From NCBI RefSeq assembly GCF_003852425.1, contig NZ_QAJN01000007.1, forward strand, positions 324,473 to 388,472: a stretch of 64,000 nucleotides of DNA. The letters are read 5' to 3'. Each line of letters begins with the position of its first letter. Within the stretch, counting starts at the first letter, position 1. This document shows, piece after piece, positions 26,431-35,628 of the stretch. The position numbers and the translations under genes were made by a program. Below the pieces are notes generated by a model. That model worked only from the letters and a program-made list of their open reading frames with translations, was not told the DNA's origin and searched no databases. The stretch comes from Paucibacter sp. KBW04 (lineage in GTDB: Bacteria; Pseudomonadota; Gammaproteobacteria; Burkholderiales; Burkholderiaceae_C).

Positions 26431-28734
26431 TCAAGTCCGGCCGGATTCGCTGGGCACAGGCGCCAGCGAGGCCGCCCAATCGTCCAGCAAGGCCTGGGCC
26501 TTGGCCACCGGCAGGGGGCGGCCGAGGTAATAGCCTTGCAGCTGGGTGCAACCCAGGCTTTCGGCGGCCTGGGCTTGCACCTCGGTCTCCACGCCCTCGG
26601 CCACGATGTCCAGCTTGAGCGCCTGGCCCAGGGCGCAAGTCACCTGCACGACGGCGCGGGCATTGGACTCGGGCAGGGGGGCGATCATGCTGCGGTCCAG
26701 CTTCATCGTGGAGATGGGCAGCTGACGCAACATGGTCAGCGAGGACTGGCCGGTGCCGAAATCGTCCAGCGCGCACAGCACGCCGGCGCCGCGCAAGAGG
26801 CTGAGCTGGGGCATGACCTGGTCGAGGTGGGCGATGGCGGCCGTCTCGGTGATCTCGATCTCCATCAGCTCCGGTGGCAAGGCGCGTGCCTTCAGCTCGC
26901 CCAGCAGGCCGGTGGCAAAGCCGCCGTCCTCGAACTGCACCGGCGAGACATTGACGGCCACCGGCAGAAAACGGCCGTGGCGGTCCAGCCAGCTGCGCAT
27001 CTGCGCCATCACCATGTCCAGAATCAAGGCGCCCAGGGCGTGGATCTGGCCGGTGCGTTCGGCCGCCGGCACAAAGTCCGCCGGGCTGACCCGGCCCTGG
27101 CCCGGCCGCTCCCAGCGCACCAGGGCCTCGAAGCCGCAGAGCTGGCGGCTGTGGGCCAGGAACTTGGGCTGGTACTCCAGCACGAACTGGCGCTGCACGA
27201 TGGCGTGGCCTATGGCCTGCTCCACCTCCAGCCGAGAGCGCGAGTCGCTCTTCATGCTGGACTCAAAGAAAACATAGGAAATGCCGGCCCTGGCCTTGGC
27301 CCTGCGCATCGCGGCGTCACCCGCGCGCAGCAGGCTGTTGGCGTCGCGCCCATCGCGTGGGAACTGGGCCACGCCGACCGACATATGCACGAAGAGTTCC
27401 GCCCCCTGCACCAGAAATGGCGTGTGCAAGAGCGCCAGCATGGCCTCCACCGCCGCCTGCACCTCGGCGCGCTCGGCAACGCCCTCCAGCAGCACCAGGA
27501 ATTGGTCTTCACCCAGGCGCGCGAGCGTCGCGTTGACAGGCAGCTCCTGGCACAGGCGCTGGGCCACGGCCTGCAGCAAGGCATCCCCGACCTCATGGCC
27601 CAGGCTCTCGTTGACCAGCTGAAAGCGGTCCAGATCGGCCGACAGAATAGCGAAGGGCGCGGCGCCGGTGTAGGTGAGTTGGTGCAGGCGTTCGACCGCG
27701 AAATTGCGATTGGGCAGATCGGTCAGCTCGTCATGCAGGGCCTGGCGGCGCAAGGCGTCCAGCGCGGATTGGCGGGAGCTGTCGTCGATCATCACCATCA
27801 GCTCGGCTGGCTGGCCATCCCAGTCGGTATGGCTGGACAGGCCGTGCACATGGATCTGCCGCCCATCCCGGGTCAGGCGGGTGGCCTGCCATTCCACCCG
27901 GGCACGCGGGTCGGCCAGCACCAGGCGGTTGCGGGCCAGCACTTCCTCCTGCTGCTCGGGCGGCAGCAGCTGCTCGAACACGCCCGGCCGCGTCGCCTCT
28001 TCCAAGCTGGCAAAGCCATAGATCTTCAAGGCCGCCGGATTGGCATAGACCAGATGCCGCTGCTGCACCACCGCCAAGCCTTGCAAGGAGTTCTGCGCCA
28101 GCAGGCTGAAGCGCTGGGCCTGCTGGCGCGCCTGACCATGGGCGCGTTTGACCGACAGCAGGATCAGGCCCAGGGACAGCGTGGTCTGCACGAACAGGCC
28201 CGCCACATGGGGCACGGCCGAGCGGCCCAGGGGATCGAACGCGGGCGTCAGCCCGTGGACGAAACCGGCGGCGACAAAACACAGGGCCACAAAGCGTTCG
28301 CCCGAATCGCCGCCCCGGCCTATCCACCAAGCGCATTGCCAGGCGCCGATGGCCAGATAGATGGAGGCGGCCAGCACGGCATAACGGTGATCCAGCTCGG
28401 CCAGCCACATCAGGCTGCCCATCATGGCCAGATAAAGCGGCAGCCAGACGCGGCGCTCCCAGGGCAGCTGGCGGTAGATGCGTGCACCCGCCGTGCGCAA
28501 GGCCATGGAGCCCATGGCAAAGGCCGCCGCCGAGCCCACCATCAGCTTGTGAAAAACACTACCGTCCTGATCGGGCAATAGGCCCAGGCCCAGGGACAAA
28601 GCGCCCGACAGCAAGATCCAGCTCCAGCCCCAATAGCGCACATAGAGGTGCTGCGGCGCTTGGCGCCACAACATCAGCAAGGCCAAGCCCAAGAGGGCGT
28701 TGAGTCCAGAACCAATCAGGATCAGGGCGGTCAT
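26431..28734 (-). CDS. membrane PAS-GGDEF-EAL protein, probable c-di-GMP phosphodiesterase
   Basis: Protein of 767 residues from ATG 28734 behind GGGAG. About seven N-terminal transmembrane helices (1-215) resemble a 7TM-type sensor, followed by a PAS domain (about 225-345), GGDEF (about 350-515) and EAL (about 520-760). The GGDEF signature is degenerate (LGEDQF, about residue 407), so cyclase activity is unlikely. The EAL domain is complete: FEALVRW, NVSPVQF, EITETAAI, DDFGTGQSSL, KLDRSMI, AEGVETE and LQGYYLGRPL. It should hydrolyse c-di-GMP to pGpG in response to a membrane or PAS signal. The last stop lies 100 bp from the DUF2339 start. Confidence 0.92.
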   Translation of the reverse strand: MTALILIGSGLNALLGLALLMLWRQAPQHLYVRYWGWSWILLSGALSLGLGLLPDQDGSVFHKLMVGSAAAFAMGSMALRTAGARIYRQLPWERRVWLPLYLAMMGSLMWLAELDHRYAVLAASIYLAIGAWQCAWWIGRGGDSGERFVALCFVAAGFVHGLTPAFDPLGRSAVPHVAGLFVQTTLSLGLILLSVKRAHGQARQQAQRFSLLAQNSLQGLAVVQQRHLVYANPAALKIYGFASLEEATRPGVFEQLLPPEQQEEVLARNRLVLADPRARVEWQATRLTRDGRQIHVHGLSSHTDWDGQPAELMVMIDDSSRQSALDALRRQALHDELTDLPNRNFAVERLHQLTYTGAAPFAILSADLDRFQLVNESLGHEVGDALLQAVAQRLCQELPVNATLARLGEDQFLVLLEGVAERAEVQAAVEAMLALLHTPFLVQGAELFVHMSVGVAQFPRDGRDANSLLRAGDAAMRRAKARAGISYVFFESSMKSDSRSRLEVEQAIGHAIVQRQFVLEYQPKFLAHSRQLCGFEALVRWERPGQGRVSPADFVPAAERTGQIHALGALILDMVMAQMRSWLDRHGRFLPVAVNVSPVQFEDGGFATGLLGELKARALPPELMEIEITETAAIAHLDQVMPQLSLLRGAGVLCALDDFGTGQSSLTMLRQLPISTMKLDRSMIAPLPESNARAVVQVTCALGQALKLDIVAEGVETEVQAQAAESLGCTQLQGYYLGRPLPVAKAQALLDDWAASLAPVPSESGRT

Positions 28735-28996
28735 GGAACTCCCAAATCGTGGCGGCCCGGGCGCGCTAGGCAAAAAGGCACAAAGGGCGCAAAGAGCCAC
28801 CACAGCATTGAAGGGCGGGGTGGCGCACATCCTAGCCCTTGAAATGGGAACGTACACCCGATTCTTGACGGTAAATCCAGGCCCGGCGTGAATCTGCATC
28901 GCAGCCGGCTGAAATTTCAAGCCGTCCACATGCTGAGACAATGCGGGCTGACAGGGCGACCGCCCGATCTCAAGCAAAGCAGCAGCCAGACCCACC

Positions 28997-30304
28997 ATGA
29001 CCCAACGCGTTCTGACCGGCATCACCACCACCGGCACCCTGCACCTCGGCAATTTCGTCGGCGCGATCCGGCCCGCCATCGCGGCCAGCCGGGAAGACGG
29101 CGTGGAGAGCTTCTTCTTCATGGCCGACTATCACGCCCTGATCAAGTGCGATGACCCGGCCCGTATCGCCCGTTCGCGCCTGGAAATTGCCGCCACCTGG
29201 CTGGCCGCCGGCCTGGACACCTCGCGCGTCACCTTCTACCGCCAGAGCGACATCCCCGAGATCCCTGAGCTGACCTGGCTCTTGACCTGCCTGACCTCCA
29301 AGGGCCAGATGAACCGCGCCCATGCCTACAAGGCCGCCACCGACGCCAATGCCGCGGCCGGTGAAGACCTGGACGCGGGCGTGACCATGGGCCTGTACAG
29401 CTACCCCATCCTGATGGCGGCCGACATCCTGATCTTCAACGCCCACCGCGTGCCGGTAGGCCGCGACCAGGTCCAGCACATCGAGATGGCTCGCGATGTG
29501 GCCCAGCGCTTCAACCACCAGTTCGGCGGCGGCACCGAGTTCTTCGTCCTGCCCGAGGCCAATATCGAGGAAGACGTGGCCCAGCTGCCCGGCCTAGACG
29601 GCCGCAAGATGAGCAAGAGCTATGACAACAGCATCCCGCTGTTCGAAGGCGGCGCCAAGGCGCTGAAGGAAGCGATTGCCCGCATCGTCACCGACTCCAA
29701 GCTGCCCGGCGAGCCCAAGGAGCCCGAAGGTCAGGCCCTGGTGACGATTTACGACGCCTTCGCCAGCGCCGAGCAGCGCAGCGAGTTCCGCGCCGCCCTG
29801 CGCGCCGGCCTGGCCTGGGGCGAGGCCAAGCAGCAGCTGTTTGACTTGATCGAAGGACAGATCGGCCCCATGCGTGCCCGTTATGCCGAGCTGATGGCCC
29901 ACCCGGAGCGCATCGAGGCGATTCTGCAAGAAGGCGCGGCCAAGGCCCGCAAGCTGGCCGGCCCCCTGCTGGCCCGTGCCCGCGAGGCCGTGGGCCTGCG
30001 CAGCTTCATCGCCGCCCCCCAGGTGGCCGCCAAGGCCAAGGTGGCCAAGGCCGCCCTGCCGGTGTTCAAGCAGTACCGCGAGGCCGACGGCCAGTTCTAC
30101 TTCAAGCTCAATGCCGCCGATGGCACGCTGCTGCTGCAAAGCCAGGGCTTTGCCGAGGGCCGCGCCGCCGGTCAGTGGGTGGCGCGCCTGAAGCGCGAGG
30201 GCACAAGCGCCCTGGCCGAGCTGCCCCTGAGCGCCGAGCTGAAGCTGGATGCGGACGCCGTCGGCGCCGCCCTGGCCGCCTTGCAAGCCGCCGAGGCCGA
30301 GTAA
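28997..30304 (+). CDS. trpS: tryptophanyl-tRNA synthetase with C-terminal DUF1508-like domain
   Basis: Class Ic aminoacyl-tRNA synthetase charging tRNA-Trp in the cytoplasm. The N-terminal catalytic domain has the HIGH-equivalent [11 protein letters not shown] (about residues 10-20) and the KMSKS loop [10 protein letters not shown] (about 203-212). The helical tRNA-binding part runs to about 345. At 435 residues it is ~100 longer than E. coli TrpS. The extra C-terminal segment (about 355-435) has [20 protein letters not shown], like a DUF1508/YegP module. An Ala/Lys-rich linker joins the two. Appended-domain function is unknown. Confidence 0.95.
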   Translation: MTQRVLTGITTTGTLHLGNFVGAIRPAIAASREDGVESFFFMADYHALIKCDDPARIARSRLEIAATWLAAGLDTSRVTFYRQSDIPEIPELTWLLTCLTSKGQMNRAHAYKAATDANAAAGEDLDAGVTMGLYSYPILMAADILIFNAHRVPVGRDQVQHIEMARDVAQRFNHQFGGGTEFFVLPEANIEEDVAQLPGLDGRKMSKSYDNSIPLFEGGAKALKEAIARIVTDSKLPGEPKEPEGQALVTIYDAFASAEQRSEFRAALRAGLAWGEAKQQLFDLIEGQIGPMRARYAELMAHPERIEAILQEGAAKARKLAGPLLARAREAVGLRSFIAAPQVAAKAKVAKAALPVFKQYREADGQFYFKLNAADGTLLLQSQGFAEGRAAGQWVARLKREGTSALAELPLSAELKLDADAVGAALAALQAAEAE

Positions 30305-30783
30305 GCCGGCTCGGCCCGCCGCCCGGCCCCCAGCGCTGAATCAAAGCCTGGGGCTGGGGTGGCTCATGGCCGCCAGGCAGCGGACTAGTGCCTGACACCA
30401 AGGCGGCAGCGCTGGTGGCTTGGCGAGCGCTTTCGCCGGACTTGACCCGAGGGACAGCATGGGGCGAGGCAAGTTCATGGCGCAACTCCTTGGAAATTGA
30501 GCGGGCGAAGACGCCCACTCCTCCTCAAGGGCCCCAGCCCCACGCCGCCTATCAAGCCCGCGGGTGAAAAGGGAATATCTCGCGCTGGGAAACCTGCCGC
30601 CGCCAGGCTTGAGTCAGATCAAAGCGCAGGCGTTTAGCGCCCCCGGCTGGCTTCTCGTCTGTTCGAGGGGCGGCTCTAATCGAAGCCCATCCCCCCATTT
30701 ACCCGCTCTTGCCGCCTGCCGGGACTTGCTAGGCTTGCGGCGCGAGCCGATTCGACAAAAACAGACCCCGGAGACAAGACCTC
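30305..30783. other. intergenic region, 479 bp, no gene seen
   Basis: Holds a possible stem CCCCAGC (30328-30334) with GCTGGGG (30353-30359), 18-nt loop, just after trpS. Without a T tract it is only a weak terminator candidate. No convincing ORF, tRNA or repeat was found in the rest; a promoter for the acyl-CoA synthetase gene presumably lies near its right end. Confidence 0.4.
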
Positions 30784-32484
30784 ATGCCCACCATCGCCGC
30801 CGACAGTCTGGCCCTGCAGCGCTTTTATCACTGGGAGCGCCAAGCTCCGACACGCGTCGCCCTGACCCAGCCCATGGGCGGGGCCCAGGTACAGGAATTC
30901 ACCTGGGCCCAGGTCAGCGACCAGGTGCGCCGCATGGCCAGCCATCTGCAGACCCTGGGCCAGGCCCAGGGCTGGGAGCCCGGCGCCAAGGTCGCCATCC
31001 TGTCCAAGAACTGCGCCTGGTGGCTGATGAGCGATCTGGCCATCTGGCTGGCCGGCTATGTGTCCGTGCCGCTCTACCCGACGCTGGCGCCGGAGACGAT
31101 TCGGCAGATCCTGACACATAGCGAGGCCAGGGCCTGCTTCATCGGCAAGCTGGACGGCTGGGCCGGCATGAAGCCCGGCCTGCCCGCAGGCATGCAGTGC
31201 TTCAGCTACCCGCTGTCTCCGGCCGAGGCTTTGCAGGACTACGAAGGCTGGGACGCCATCTGCGCCCGCAACCAGCCGCTGCAGGGCGAGCCCATGCGCC
31301 AGGCCGATGAGCTGGCCACCCTGATCTACACCTCGGGCACGACCGGCGCACCCAAGGGCGTGATGCACAGCTTTGGCGCCTTCGCCTGGGCCATGAGCGC
31401 GGCGCTCAAGCGCATCCCCATGAGCCAAGAGGACCGCATGCTGTCCTATCTGCCCCTGGCCCATGTGGTGGAGCGGGTGCTGGTCGAGCATGGCTGGCTG
31501 CACACCGGCTTCTCGGTCTACTTTGCCGACAGCCTGGACAGCTTTGCCAACGATTTGCAACGCGCCAGGCCGACCATCTTCTTCTCGGTGCCGCGCCTGT
31601 GGGTGAAGTTCCAGCAAGGCGTGCAGGCCAAGATGCCAGAGCACAAGCTGGCCTTGCTGCTGTCTCTCCCCATCATCGGCGGCCTGGTGCGGCGCAAGAT
31701 CAAGAAGGCCTTGGGCCTGGATCAATGCCGCATCGCCGCCGGCGGCGCAGCCCCTATGCCGGTGGCCTTGCTGGATTGGTACCGCCGCCTGGGCCTGCCC
31801 ATCAACGAGGGCTATGGCATGACGGAGAACCTGGCCGTCAGCAATATCACCCTGCCGGGTCAGAACCAGACCGGCACCGTCGGCCCCACTTACGCCGGCG
31901 TGGAAGCCCGCATCGCGCCCGAGAACGGCGAGCTGCAGATGCGCAGCCCGGCGGTGATGATGGGCTATTACAAAGAGCCCAAGCTGAGCGCCGAGACCTT
32001 CACCGAAGACGGCTGGCTGCGCACCGGCGACAAGGGCCAGATCGATGCCCAAGGCCTTTTGCGCATCACCGGCCGGGTGAAGGATTTGTTCAAGACCAGC
32101 AAGGGCAAGTATGTGGCGCCGGCCCCCATCGAGGACCGCCTGGGCGAGTTCCCCGCCGTGGAAGCCTGCGTGGTGGCCGGCGCGAATATGGGCCAGCCGG
32201 TGGGCATCGTGATGCTCTCGCCCAATGCCGCGGCGCACAGCCAGAGCGAGGCCGAGCAGGCCGCTTTGAGCAAGGCCTTGTCCGCCCATCTGGACGATAT
32301 CAACGCCAAGCTGGACCCGCATGAGCAGATGGACTGCGTGGTGGTGATACGCCAGCCCTGGACGGTGGACAACGGCTTCATCACCCCCACCTTCAAGGTC
32401 AAACGCAATCGCATCGACGAGGTCTACGGCCCCAAGCTGGAAGGCTGGGTGGCGCAGCGCAAGCCGGTCATTTTTGGAGACTGA
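30784..32484 (+). CDS. AMP-dependent long-chain acyl-CoA synthetase
   Basis: Acyl-adenylate-forming ligase of 566 residues that activates a fatty acid with ATP and CoA. Signatures are the AMP/phosphate loop IYTSGTTGAPKGVMHS (about residue 179), the A5-type motif NEGYGMTENLAVSN and the A7/A8 block LRTGDKGQIDAQGLLRITGRVKDLFKTSKGKYVAP. The catalytic Lys region is near the end (TPTFKVKRNRIDE). It resembles the FadD15/ACSBG-type group, which carries an SKGKYVAPAPIE motif. No signal peptide. The patatin gene 187 bp downstream on the same strand may supply free fatty acids. Confidence 0.92.
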   Translation: MPTIAADSLALQRFYHWERQAPTRVALTQPMGGAQVQEFTWAQVSDQVRRMASHLQTLGQAQGWEPGAKVAILSKNCAWWLMSDLAIWLAGYVSVPLYPTLAPETIRQILTHSEARACFIGKLDGWAGMKPGLPAGMQCFSYPLSPAEALQDYEGWDAICARNQPLQGEPMRQADELATLIYTSGTTGAPKGVMHSFGAFAWAMSAALKRIPMSQEDRMLSYLPLAHVVERVLVEHGWLHTGFSVYFADSLDSFANDLQRARPTIFFSVPRLWVKFQQGVQAKMPEHKLALLLSLPIIGGLVRRKIKKALGLDQCRIAAGGAAPMPVALLDWYRRLGLPINEGYGMTENLAVSNITLPGQNQTGTVGPTYAGVEARIAPENGELQMRSPAVMMGYYKEPKLSAETFTEDGWLRTGDKGQIDAQGLLRITGRVKDLFKTSKGKYVAPAPIEDRLGEFPAVEACVVAGANMGQPVGIVMLSPNAAAHSQSEAEQAALSKALSAHLDDINAKLDPHEQMDCVVVIRQPWTVDNGFITPTFKVKRNRIDEVYGPKLEGWVAQRKPVIFGD

Positions 32485-32558
32485 ACGCTTGACCCCTCGT
32501 CCAATCTCGCCCCGCTGAACGCGGGCGTGCCTGGCCGGTCCCCCGAGGGGACGGCGCT

Positions 32559-32581
32559 GCTTGCCAGTTCGACTGGCAAGC
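32559..32581. repeat. perfect 10-bp hairpin between synthetase and patatin genes
   Basis: GCTTGCCAGT (32559-32568), loop TCG, ACTGGCAAGC (32572-32581). Perfect stem without a T tract on either strand; it could be an RNA hairpin between the two cistrons or a protein-binding dyad. Confidence 0.5.
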
Positions 32582-32670
32582 CATCGCCATTGCGAGCCGG
32601 CTTGGGGCGGCCCGGCGCTCGTCCCGCGCCAAGGGCTCACAATGGCCCAAGCCCACCACACGCCATCGCC

Positions 32671-33768
32671 ATGAACACTGCTAGCGCTCACAGCATCAAC
32701 CTCGCCCTGCAAGGTGGCGGCTCCCATGGCGCCTTCACCTGGGGCGTCTTGGACGCCTTGCTGGAGGATGGTCGTATCGGCTTTGAGGGCATCAGTGGCA
32801 CCAGCGCAGGGGCCATGAATGCGGTCGCCCTGGCCCATGGCTTTGCCCAGGCCCATGCCAAAGGCCAGGCCGATCCGCGCGATGCCGCACGCGAATCGCT
32901 GAAAAAGTTCTGGGACGGCATCGTCGCCATGGGCGCGCTGAGCAATACGCTCAGCGAGGCGCAACGCGCGCCCTTTGCCTTCTTGTTCGGCCCCTGCGCC
33001 AGCGAGAACTCACCGGCCTCGCTGTGGATCAACGCGATGAACAGCTTTTGGTCCAGCACGCTCTCGCCCTACCAGGCCAACCCTTTTGACATCAACCCCC
33101 TGCGCAGCTTTGTGGCCGAGCAGATCGACTTCGAGGCCTTGGCGCGCCTGGAGGCGCCCAAGGTCTTCGTCGTCGCCACCCGGGTCAAGAACGGCAAGGC
33201 CGAGGTCTTTTCCGGCAAGCGCCTGAGCGTGGATGCGGTGATGGCCTCGGCCTGCCTGCCCACCTTGTTCAAGGCGGTGGAGATCGAGGGCGACCACTTC
33301 TGGGACGGGGGCTACTCGGGCAACCCGGCCATCCACCCGCTGATCTACAACTGCCAGGGCCGCGACATCCTGCTGATTCAGATCAACCCGATACGCCGCG
33401 AAGAATTGCCCACCACCAGCGCGCAAATCATGGACCGGCTCAACGAGGTCACCTTCAACGCCGGCCTGATCGCCGAGATGCGCGCCGTCGACTTCGTCAA
33501 ACGTCTGATCGCCGAGGGCAAGCTGGACCCCGCGCACTACAAGGATGTGTTGATGCACCGCATCGACGGCGGCGAGGCACTCGACGCCTTCGCGGCGTCC
33601 ACCAAGAGCTCCACCGATGCGGGCTTGATCACCACCCTGCATCAGCTGGGCCGCCAACACGCCAAGACCTGGTTGACCCATCACTTCGACGCGCTGGGCG
33701 TGAAGAGCACGGTCAATATCAAGCAGGACTATCTGGACGATATGCGGGTGCCGGTGCGAAAGGGCTGA
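32671..33768 (+). CDS. patatin-like phospholipase
   Basis: Cytoplasmic or membrane-associated lipid acyl hydrolase of 365 residues, with a Ser-Asp catalytic dyad. The oxyanion motif is LQGGGSHGAFTWGVL (about 13-27), the nucleophile elbow GTSAGAMNAVAL (S about 45) and the dyad Asp lies in WDGGYSGNPAI (about 211-213). ATG 32671 starts the conserved NLALQGGGSHG region directly, so the long upstream frame is not used. Substrate is unknown but probably membrane phospholipid. It is near an acyl-CoA synthetase on the same strand, which fits fatty-acid release and reactivation. Confidence 0.92.
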   Translation: MNTASAHSINLALQGGGSHGAFTWGVLDALLEDGRIGFEGISGTSAGAMNAVALAHGFAQAHAKGQADPRDAARESLKKFWDGIVAMGALSNTLSEAQRAPFAFLFGPCASENSPASLWINAMNSFWSSTLSPYQANPFDINPLRSFVAEQIDFEALARLEAPKVFVVATRVKNGKAEVFSGKRLSVDAVMASACLPTLFKAVEIEGDHFWDGGYSGNPAIHPLIYNCQGRDILLIQINPIRREELPTTSAQIMDRLNEVTFNAGLIAEMRAVDFVKRLIAEGKLDPAHYKDVLMHRIDGGEALDAFAASTKSSTDAGLITTLHQLGRQHAKTWLTHHFDALGVKSTVNIKQDYLDDMRVPVRKG

Positions 33769-33794
33769 GACCCTGGCCGGGTCTGAATTCAGAC
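33768..33794. repeat. overlapping palindromes between convergent genes
   Basis: AGACCC (33768-33773) pairs with GGGTCT (33779-33784), and GTCTGAATTCAGAC (33781-33794) is itself a perfect palindrome. They fill the short gap between the patatin stop and the diguanylate cyclase stop and may serve as a bidirectional RNA end, though no T tract is present. Confidence 0.4.
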
Positions 33795-34943
33795 CGGCGC
33801 CTGCACAAACCCCGGCCGGTACAGCACCACCCGGTTGCGGCCCTCGTTCTTGGCCTGGTAGAGCGCCTTGTCGGCGGCACGCAGCACCTGCTCCTCATCG
33901 TCGGCGGCCTCCAGCCTGGCCAGGCCTATGCTGACGCTGATAGCCAGGGGCTGGCTGACGGTGCCAAAGCGATGCCGTGACACGGTGATGCGCAAGCGCT
34001 CGCAGATCAGCTGGGCCTGCTCCAGCTCGGTTTGCGGCATCAGCAAGGCGAACTCCTCGCCGCCCACCCGCGCCACCAGATCGCTGGCGCGCAGCTGCTC
34101 GCTCAAGACCTGAGCCAGCAGGCGCAAGACATGGTCGCCCATGGGATGGCCGTAGGCATCGTTGATGCGCTTGAAATGGTCCACATCGAGCATGCCCACG
34201 ATCAGCGGGCTGTCCTCGCGCCGGGCGCGTGCCACCTCGCGGCTGTAGTTCTGCCGGAAGGCACGCAGATTGGGCAGCTGGGTCAGCGAATCGGTGCTGG
34301 CCATGCGCTGCAACTCCGCCTCTTTTTTCACGGCCGAGTACTCGGCCTGAATCATCAGAAAGGCGACGATGAGCACGCAGGAAATCACCATCACCACCCG
34401 CATGGCATGCACCGTCTCGGCTGAAAGGGTCAGCATGGCCGGATGCGGCGTCCAGTCGTGCAACTCGAAGAAGGCGAACATGGCCAGATTCAATCCCGAC
34501 AGCAACAAGGCTTCGCGCCATTTGCTGGCGGGGAAGAACACCGTGGGAACGATGGCAAACAGCAGATAGTAAAAATGGATGCCTATGACCTGGCCCTGGG
34601 CCAGCATCAGCGCCGAGGCCGCATCGGCCATCACGCCCAGCAACAAGAACCAGCGCGCCAGATTCAGATGGCCGGCATGCTGTGCGCGGTTGACGGCAAC
34701 AAGGGTCGCCAAGGACCAGGGGATCTGCACCAAGCCGGAAAGAATCAGGCCTTCATTGCCCACGCCAAGAAAGAAGAGCAGAAAGACCAGCACCGTGGCC
34801 TGCATCATCAGCACGCCGATATTGACCTGTACGGCCTTGCGCTGCAGGCTGGGGTCCGCCGTGTGCTGGCAGCCCTCCTGCATAAAGGCAATCAGGCTTT
34901 GTTTCGTTCGCTGATACAACATGGCGAGCATAGGGTTCGGCAC
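33789..34943 (-). CDS. membrane-bound diguanylate cyclase (GGDEF)
   Basis: Makes c-di-GMP from two GTP. The 384-residue protein has about six transmembrane helices (about 40-205) and a GGDEF domain at about 215-380. The active motif is ARVGGEEFALLMP (about 291-296), preceded by the metal-binding LDVDHFKRINDAYGHPMGD. The RxxD inhibitory site is not obvious upstream of GGEEF. Starts at GTG 34943 or ATG 34931. No cognate regulator adjoins it; it is convergent with the patatin gene. Confidence 0.92.
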   Translation of the reverse strand: MPNPMLAMLYQRTKQSLIAFMQEGCQHTADPSLQRKAVQVNIGVLMMQATVLVFLLFFLGVGNEGLILSGLVQIPWSLATLVAVNRAQHAGHLNLARWFLLLGVMADAASALMLAQGQVIGIHFYYLLFAIVPTVFFPASKWREALLLSGLNLAMFAFFELHDWTPHPAMLTLSAETVHAMRVVMVISCVLIVAFLMIQAEYSAVKKEAELQRMASTDSLTQLPNLRAFRQNYSREVARARREDSPLIVGMLDVDHFKRINDAYGHPMGDHVLRLLAQVLSEQLRASDLVARVGGEEFALLMPQTELEQAQLICERLRITVSRHRFGTVSQPLAISVSIGLARLEAADDEEQVLRAADKALYQAKNEGRNRVVLYRPGFVQAPV

Positions 34944-35210
34944 GCCGCCCGAAGGCGACCATTCCGTTGCAAAGGCCTGAACAAAAGTCGAGTCCCTATT
35001 TTGCGTTTCAACTCAGCCGAGCCCACCATCTATCCCAGGGGGCTGCACAAGCCAGCGGCGAACTATGTCACGTCCAAGGGGGGCAAAAGCTGGAGAGCTC
35101 AGCCAAAAATGGTCTGAGCATTTGTCATAGCCCACGCGCAGAATGAGTACAGGCTCGGCGCTCTGCCGAGCTTGGCCAGCAACTCATTCATCAACAGACG
35201 GAGGAAAGCC

Positions 35211-35555
35211 ATGTCGGATCTGTGGAACAAGGTCAAGGGAGCGGCGCAGGAAGCCGGTGCCGCGGTCACCGAGGCCGGCAAGGCCGTGGCCGAAGCGGCG
35301 GGTGAGCTGGGCGACAAGGCCCAGGCCGCCGCCAGCAGCGCCTGGGATCACACCAAGGAGGCCACGCACACGGCGGTGGAAAGCGCCACCGAGCTGGCGC
35401 ATGAGGCCGGCGAGGCCCTCAGCAAGGCCGGTGACAAAACCGCCGAGGTGGTGGGCAAGGCGGTGGACAAGAGCAGCGAAGTCGCCGGTGCCGCGGTCGA
35501 GAAGACCAAGCAGGCCGTGGACAAGGTCGGCGAAGCGATCGCCAAAAAGGAATGA
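35211..35555 (+). CDS. LEA/apolipoprotein-like amphipathic helix protein
   Basis: Protein of 114 residues rich in Ala, Lys, Glu and Val, with repeated heptad or 11-residue-like units (EAGKAVAEAAGEL, ESATELAHEAGEALSKAG, EKTKQAVDKVGEAIAKK). No signal peptide and no aromatic-rich core. It is expected to be one long amphipathic helix or disordered until bound, like late-embryogenesis-abundant-type or phasin-like stress proteins. Excellent ribosome binding site GGAGG at the ATG and a strong terminator after the stop indicate a well-expressed single-gene transcript. Function is inferred only from composition. Confidence 0.75.
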   Translation: MSDLWNKVKGAAQEAGAAVTEAGKAVAEAAGELGDKAQAAASSAWDHTKEATHTAVESATELAHEAGEALSKAGDKTAEVVGKAVDKSSEVAGAAVEKTKQAVDKVGEAIAKKE

Positions 35556-35596
35556 GGCCCCAGGCCTAGGCCGGGACCTCATCTCACACTTGCATC

Positions 35597-35628
35597 AAGG
35601 ACGGCAGCCGCCGTCCTTTTTTCCTTTT
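35597..35628 (+). terminator. rho-independent terminator of the LEA-like gene
   Basis: AAGGACGGC (35597-35605), loop AGCC, GCCGTCCTT (35610-35618), followed by a T-rich tract to 35628. It lies 42 bp after the stop of the amphipathic-helix gene and points to the plus strand. Confidence 0.88.
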
